A stretch of 64,000 bases of DNA from NCBI GenBank assembly GCA_934343805.1, contig CAKRIN010000006.1:44279-108278 (forward strand). The letters are read 5' to 3'. Both the position numbers and the translations under genes were made by a program. Of the stretch, positions 60,716 through 64,000 are shown piece after piece. The notes below the pieces were generated by a model that was not told where the DNA came from, made no database searches, and was given only the letters and a program-made list of their open reading frames with translations. Position 1 is the stretch's first letter. Each line of letters starts with the position of its first letter. Source of the stretch: an uncultured Lachnospira sp. Its GTDB lineage: Bacteria > Bacillota > Clostridia > Lachnospirales > Lachnospiraceae.

Positions 60716-61915
60716 TTATGAATTGATTGCTTTTTGAAAATCTTCCTGTGCATCCTGAAATTTAACATGAGTATAGGTATTCATCGTAACACTGATATCC
60801 GAGTGTCCCATAATATACTGAAGCATCTTCGGATTCATTCCCGACTTAGCCATATTAGAACAAAATGTATGACGACACACATGCGGTGTGATTGGCGGCA
60901 TCTGAACCTTATATATGCTATTGTACTTTTCCCGAATATGCTGGAAATACTTTTCCCAATGTAATGCCACCATAGGCATATCATTCTTATCAAGGAATAA
61001 AAATCCTGTCATTCCATCAACCATCGGTTCAACTTTGGGATTGACCCTGTCCTTAAGTATTCTCTTGAAACAAGCCACCACCTCATCAGACATTGGAACA
61101 TATCTCTCGCCACTTTCTGTCTTAGGCTTTTCAATGATATACTGCATCTGACTTGTTCTCTGTAATTGATGATTTACCCGTATTCTTTTGTTTTTAAAAT
61201 CCAAATCTGATTTTGTAAGTCCACAGAACTCTGATATACGAAGTCCTGTGTTAAAGAGGATAAATATTGCATCATAGTACTTGCAAAAATGCGCATCCTC
61301 TTTTATGAATCTTAGAAATTCCCGCTCCTGCTTTCTTGTGACAGCTTCTCTTCTCACACTATCATTCACAATCACATTGACTAATTCAAATCCAAATGGA
61401 TTTTTGCGAATCAAGTCATCTTCTTCCGCCATCTGAAATGCCGGTCTTAATACACCACGGATAGTATGAATTGAACTATAACCTTTTCCATCTACCCTCT
61501 GAAGCTTGATCAACCAGGCTTTCGCATCCGATAATTTCACTTTGTCGATTCTTTTTTTGCCAAAATCATCTTTTTTCAGCAGATTAATTACCGTCTTATA
61601 ACCAGCATAAGTACTCTGTCTGACCCCTATTTTAAGGCTCACATATTTCTCCACTAATTCAAGAACTGTAAGCCCTCCACCTCCTGGAACAAGTCCATTA
61701 AACATATCCTGTTCCAGCTGTTTTTCCTTTTCTCTTAAAGAAAGCTCCATTTTCTTTCCTTTAGGTATTGGATCATTATGGTCCAAACGCCAACTATATA
61801 AATTTCCTTCATTTCCATGAATATCTACATATCTAAAACGATAACGTCCATCTGCTCTCTGGTACTCTCCTTCGTGAAGAATTCTATTGCGATTATCTCG
61901 TCTTTTCTCACTCAT
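60716..61915 (-). CDS. int: Tyrosine recombinase, Tn916-type integrase
   Basis: A 399-residue integrase. An N-terminal DNA-binding arm domain (MSEKRRDNRNRILHEGEYQR, YRFRYVDIHGNEGNLYSWRL) is followed by the SAM-like core-binding domain and the catalytic domain. Catalytic residues: Arg in NTGLRISEFCGLTKSDL, His-x-x-Arg in ITPHVCRHTFCSNMA, and His...Tyr in IMGHSDISVTMNTYTHV. The ATG at 61915 follows AGGAG by 8 bases. It reads toward the element end, as usual for this family. Confidence 0.96.
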   Translation of the reverse strand: MSEKRRDNRNRILHEGEYQRADGRYRFRYVDIHGNEGNLYSWRLDHNDPIPKGKKMELSLREKEKQLEQDMFNGLVPGGGGLTVLELVEKYVSLKIGVRQSTYAGYKTVINLLKKDDFGKKRIDKVKLSDAKAWLIKLQRVDGKGYSSIHTIRGVLRPAFQMAEEDDLIRKNPFGFELVNVIVNDSVRREAVTRKQEREFLRFIKEDAHFCKYYDAIFILFNTGLRISEFCGLTKSDLDFKNKRIRVNHQLQRTSQMQYIIEKPKTESGERYVPMSDEVVACFKRILKDRVNPKVEPMVDGMTGFLFLDKNDMPMVALHWEKYFQHIREKYNSIYKVQMPPITPHVCRHTFCSNMAKSGMNPKMLQYIMGHSDISVTMNTYTHVKFQDAQEDFQKAINS

Positions 61916-61996
61916 AGCTTTGTCTCCTTTCAAAAAAGAGAGCCCTAGCATGGTTATTGTACCACATTTGTGCCCCCTTTTCTACTACTTTACATA

Positions 61997-62227
61997 TTAA
62001 ATTGCAGTTGACTCTGCCAGAAATTGCTCAAATTGCTCTTTCTTAAATAAAACTTTGTTTCCTACTAACAGATAAAACTCCCCATTTGGATGGATATCTA
62101 CAATTTGTCTAAGCCTCTTTTCACCAATGTGATAAAACTGTGCCGCTTCAGTTACAGAAAGCAAATATCGCTTCCATATAGGAATATCTATACTCTGATT
62201 CTCTAATTCATTTTCATCATCCATCAT
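61997..62227 (-). CDS. xis: Excisionase (Tn916 Xis type)
   Basis: A 76-residue winged-helix protein: IPIWKRYLLSVTEAAQFYHI, GEKRLRQIVDIHPNGEFYLL, VGNKVLFKKEQFEQFLAES. It bends DNA to favour excision by the integrase. It overlaps the end of the MazF/PemK-like gene and sits 82 bases before int. Start among ATGATGGATG is uncertain by one codon. Confidence 0.9.
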   Translation of the reverse strand: MMDDENELENQSIDIPIWKRYLLSVTEAAQFYHIGEKRLRQIVDIHPNGEFYLLVGNKVLFKKEQFEQFLAESTAI

Positions 62228-62582
62228 ATTCTCCAATCTGCAGCTGCCTGATCAACATCGCATCAACCCTCTTTATTGCATCTGTGCTGACAATCATCCC
62301 GGCAGTCTGTATTATCTGTTCCTCATTAATTGTGACCAGCTGCTCCGGTAAAAACATTGTTGTATGTCTTAAAAATCCTCTAATTTCTGAAGGCTCAATA
62401 TTGAAATGTACTGGAATATAATCCTTTTTCAACTTAGTTGTCCCCGGAACAACTGTGTATACAGGTGATTTTCCGTTTGCTTTGTCGCAGCTTATTACAA
62501 TACATGGTCTCCTTCCAGCTTGTATATGCCTGAGTCCACTTTTTAATTCAGCCCACACAATCATATTTCTCTTTATCTTCAC
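62217..62582 (-). CDS. MazF/PemK-family protein
   Basis: A 121-residue protein of the toxin endoribonuclease fold: RNMIVWAELKSGLRHIQAGR, RPCIVISCDKANGKSPVYTV, VPGTTKLKKDYIPVHFNIEP, QLVTINEEQIIQTAGMI. A gene for a classical antitoxin is not evident next to it; the gene upstream is a resolvase-like protein and the one downstream an excisionase. It overlaps both by a few bases. It may be a maintenance toxin of the element or a regulatory RNase. Confidence 0.8.
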   Translation of the reverse strand: MKIKRNMIVWAELKSGLRHIQAGRRPCIVISCDKANGKSPVYTVVPGTTKLKKDYIPVHFNIEPSEIRGFLRHTTMFLPEQLVTINEEQIIQTAGMIVSTDAIKRVDAMLIRQLQIGEYDG

Positions 62583-62998
62583 TGCAGATCACCTCTCTTT
62601 GGTGGAATATACAAGTCAACCTTGGGTTCCTTTTCATCTACACTGAATAATCTAAACCCTGCTTCCCTTACCACTCCAATTTTTAAATAAGAATCTGCTA
62701 TTCCGTCCGAAATAGCATCGAGATTTGCCACAATAAGTGCATCTGCCTTTCCTGCTCTCATATATCTTATTGCCTTATAAAACACTTCATCCCTTAATCG
62801 TCGTCCAAAAATTCCTCTTCGGAATACTTTCATAGGAATAAGATTGTTATTGTCAGCAAATTCCATGATTCGTTTCAACTGCTTATTTTCCTTTTTTTCT
62901 GCTGCAATACAGTCATACTCCTCATCAGAAGATAGCATCACGACACACTTTATCGGCTGTATGGTCAGTGGCTTTTTCTTTCTTCCTGCTCTCCTCAT
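62579..62998 (-). CDS. Short resolvase-like protein (serine-recombinase fold, no DNA-binding domain)
   Basis: A 139-residue protein. CVVMLSSDEEYDCIAAEKKE, MKVFRRGIFGRRLRDEVFYK, ADALIVANLDAISDGIADSY, LKIGVVREAGFRLFSVDEKE follow the layout of the serine-recombinase catalytic domain. The N-terminal catalytic Ser/Arg motif and the C-terminal helix-turn-helix are absent. It overlaps the MazF-like gene by 4 bases. Probably not an active recombinase; it may regulate or modulate the element. Confidence 0.6.
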   Translation of the reverse strand: MRRAGRKKKPLTIQPIKCVVMLSSDEEYDCIAAEKKENKQLKRIMEFADNNNLIPMKVFRRGIFGRRLRDEVFYKAIRYMRAGKADALIVANLDAISDGIADSYLKIGVVREAGFRLFSVDEKEPKVDLYIPPKRGDLQ

Positions 62999-62999
62999 T

Positions 63000-63350
63000 T
63001 CAAACCACTTCCTTTCTTGCCTCTAAGCCTTCAATAAAAATCAAACATGTAGACATTGCATATTCTCTATCATTTGGTTTAAGCATCTGCAATTTATCTT
63101 CCAATACAGACAGATCTTTATTCTCATGTTTTTCCCTGCTTTCAATTCCAAACAATGTATTAGGATCTACTCCATACTTTGTTACAATCTTCAGCATAAG
63201 TTCCAGACTCATCCGATGTCTTCCCTGCTCAATTTGCGAATAATGAATATAACTTACATCAAGGCTCTCCGCCATATCATTCTGTGTATATCCATATTTA
63301 TTTCTAATACTTCTCAAAGTATCACCAACTGCATAAATATCATATATCAT
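63000..63350 (-). CDS. XRE-family transcriptional regulator
   Basis: A 116-residue protein with an N-terminal Cro/C1-type helix-turn-helix (TLRSIRNKYGYTQNDMAESL, DVSYIHYSQIEQGRHRMSLE, LMLKIVTKYGVDPNTLF) and a C-terminal helical tail. It probably controls the element's excision genes. The ATG at 63350 is preferred; an in-frame GTG is five codons upstream. It overlaps the next upstream small gene by 11 bases. Confidence 0.88.
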   Translation of the reverse strand: MIYDIYAVGDTLRSIRNKYGYTQNDMAESLDVSYIHYSQIEQGRHRMSLELMLKIVTKYGVDPNTLFGIESREKHENKDLSVLEDKLQMLKPNDREYAMSTCLIFIEGLEARKEVV

Positions 63351-63510
63351 CCTGAATAACCTCACTCTCTAACCGATTCCTGATGTATTCCACTGCCTCA
63401 GCCTCTGTTGGGCATTTGATGACTGGCTTCCCATAGTCATCAAATACCACTGTTTCAGAAGCAAATACAATGTAGGAATACCTGCCTGAATTCCTAACAC
63501 TCAATCGCAT
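63340..63510 (-). CDS. Small hypothetical protein of the element
   Basis: A 56-residue protein (MRLSVRNSGRYSYIVFASET, VVFDDYGKPVIKCPTEAEAV, EYIRNRLESE). I do not recognise a family. The composition is that of a real gene, and it overlaps both neighbours by a few bases, as do the other element genes. The ATG at 63510 is used; an in-frame GTG is six codons upstream. Confidence 0.6.
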   Translation of the reverse strand: MRLSVRNSGRYSYIVFASETVVFDDYGKPVIKCPTEAEAVEYIRNRLESEVIQDDI

Positions 63511-63862
63511 AATTGTTGTACCTCGCACTCATAGTACCAAGGTCAAATATTGTCACACCCAAATCATTTATGCGTTCCATCATTGACTTTAAATCTTCCG
63601 GATTTCTTGTAATCTCATAAATATCTTCTACGACAAGTACCTTGTAATCTGAAATCTCAAGAATTTCCATCAGCTGACGCATCTGAGGTCTGTCAACCGA
63701 TGTAGATGCTCCATCATCTACAACAGTCTGCTCACACTCAATTCCCACACTTAATGCATATGTCTGATCAAGTTCTTTCTGTCGGTTCACATTATTCATA
63801 CTCATCATTGACTTTATAAACAAAAGTCCTTTGTAAAGTTCTTTTCCGTTATACTTTTTCAT
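63494..63862 (-). CDS. Short resolvase-like protein (serine-recombinase fold)
   Basis: A 122-residue protein: MKKYNGKELYKGLLFIKSMM at the start, then RQKELDQTYALSVGIECEQT, DGASTSVDRPQMRQLMEILE, KVLVVEDIYEITRNPEDLKS, MMERINDLGVTIFDLG. The last two blocks match the conserved core of serine recombinases (D-R-I/L-x-R-N-type position). No helix-turn-helix follows and the catalytic Ser region is altered. The ATG at 63862 has GGAAGG before it. It is the most upstream gene of the visible element operon. Confidence 0.6.
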   Translation of the reverse strand: MKKYNGKELYKGLLFIKSMMSMNNVNRQKELDQTYALSVGIECEQTVVDDGASTSVDRPQMRQLMEILEISDYKVLVVEDIYEITRNPEDLKSMMERINDLGVTIFDLGTMSARYNNYAIEC

Positions 63863-64000
63863 GGCTATTACCTTCCTTAATTGAAATATTAAAGAAAGCA
63901 TTGTGCACGCCGCTTTCAAATTCTGTGCTGTATCTCAAGCACAAGTATATTGTAATCTGCCACACCTTAATTGCCGACCGTGTACAGGCGACAATTATGT
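63863..64000 (-). other. Leader region upstream of the element operon (window end)
   Basis: 138 bases without a gene. On the minus strand a short inverted repeat GTGCT-TGAGATAC-AGCAC near 63924-63941 could be an operator for the XRE regulator. No strong promoter is assigned because the region runs off the window. Confidence 0.3.

Overview
The window looks like the chromosome of a motile, low-GC Lachnospiraceae member (Lachnospira/Eubacterium/Roseburia type). This rests on a Clostridia-style rpmG-secE-nusG-rplK-rplA-rplJ-rplL run, a Firmicutes-style comF/yvyF/flgM/flgN/flgK/flgL/fliW/csrA block, mbl ahead of flhO/flhP-type rod genes, AT-rich DNA and strong AGGAGG ribosome sites. No species name can be proved from the sequence alone. 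Almost everything is encoded on the minus strand.

Layout. 1-3.6 kb: ribosomal protein and transcription genes with an L10 leader and attenuator. 3.7-5.5 kb: an orphan FliD-like gene and a convergent small gene, each behind a sigma-D (FliA-type) promoter. 5.6-41.5 kb: a very large surface-glycan island bracketed and interrupted by two 272-residue flagellin genes (14.0 and 40.7 kb). It holds family 2, 4 and 32 glycosyltransferases, four CgeB-like (DUF3880-type) glycosyltransferases, four LicD-type proteins, a CDP-ribitol-type module (RPE, TarJ-like, TarI-like, TagF/TarL-like), a pyruvyltransferase, WecB, methyltransferases, a beta-propeller-like protein, an SGNH-like protein and a degenerate AMP-ligase. 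41.7-52.7 kb: late flagellar genes (fliT-like, fliS, fliD, flaG, csrA, fliW, flgL, two flgK, flgN, flgM, yvyF). 52.8-59.3 kb: comF, recD2, flgJ-like, two rod/hook genes and mbl. 59.5-60.5 kb: an acetyltransferase and a low-molecular-weight phosphatase. 60.5-64 kb: the left end of an integrative element (Tn916-type integrase, excisionase, MazF/PemK-like protein, two short resolvase-like proteins, an XRE regulator).

How it may work together. Sigma-D promoters (TAAA-N15/16-nCCGATAT type) precede both flagellins, flaG, flgM, mbl, the 119-residue gene at 5.1 kb and wecB, so at least part of the glycan island appears to belong to the late flagellar regulon. CsrA and FliW are present, and the second flagellin leader holds a hairpin with GGA in its loop, the usual CsrA target. 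The most interesting proposal is that flagellin here is decorated with a phospho-alditol (ribitol-phosphate) glycan: RPE makes ribulose-5-phosphate, a TarJ-like dehydrogenase reduces it, a TarI/IspD-like enzyme makes the CDP-alditol, and LicD (FKTN/FKRP family) or TagF-like proteins transfer it. This parallels human alpha-dystroglycan glycosylation (ISPD, FKTN, FKRP). It is an inference from family membership and gene order.

The island also shows how it was assembled. Six proteins carry the same small Rossmann-like domain attached to different catalytic domains, one protein fuses four domains, and two gene-end remnants survive at operon junctions.
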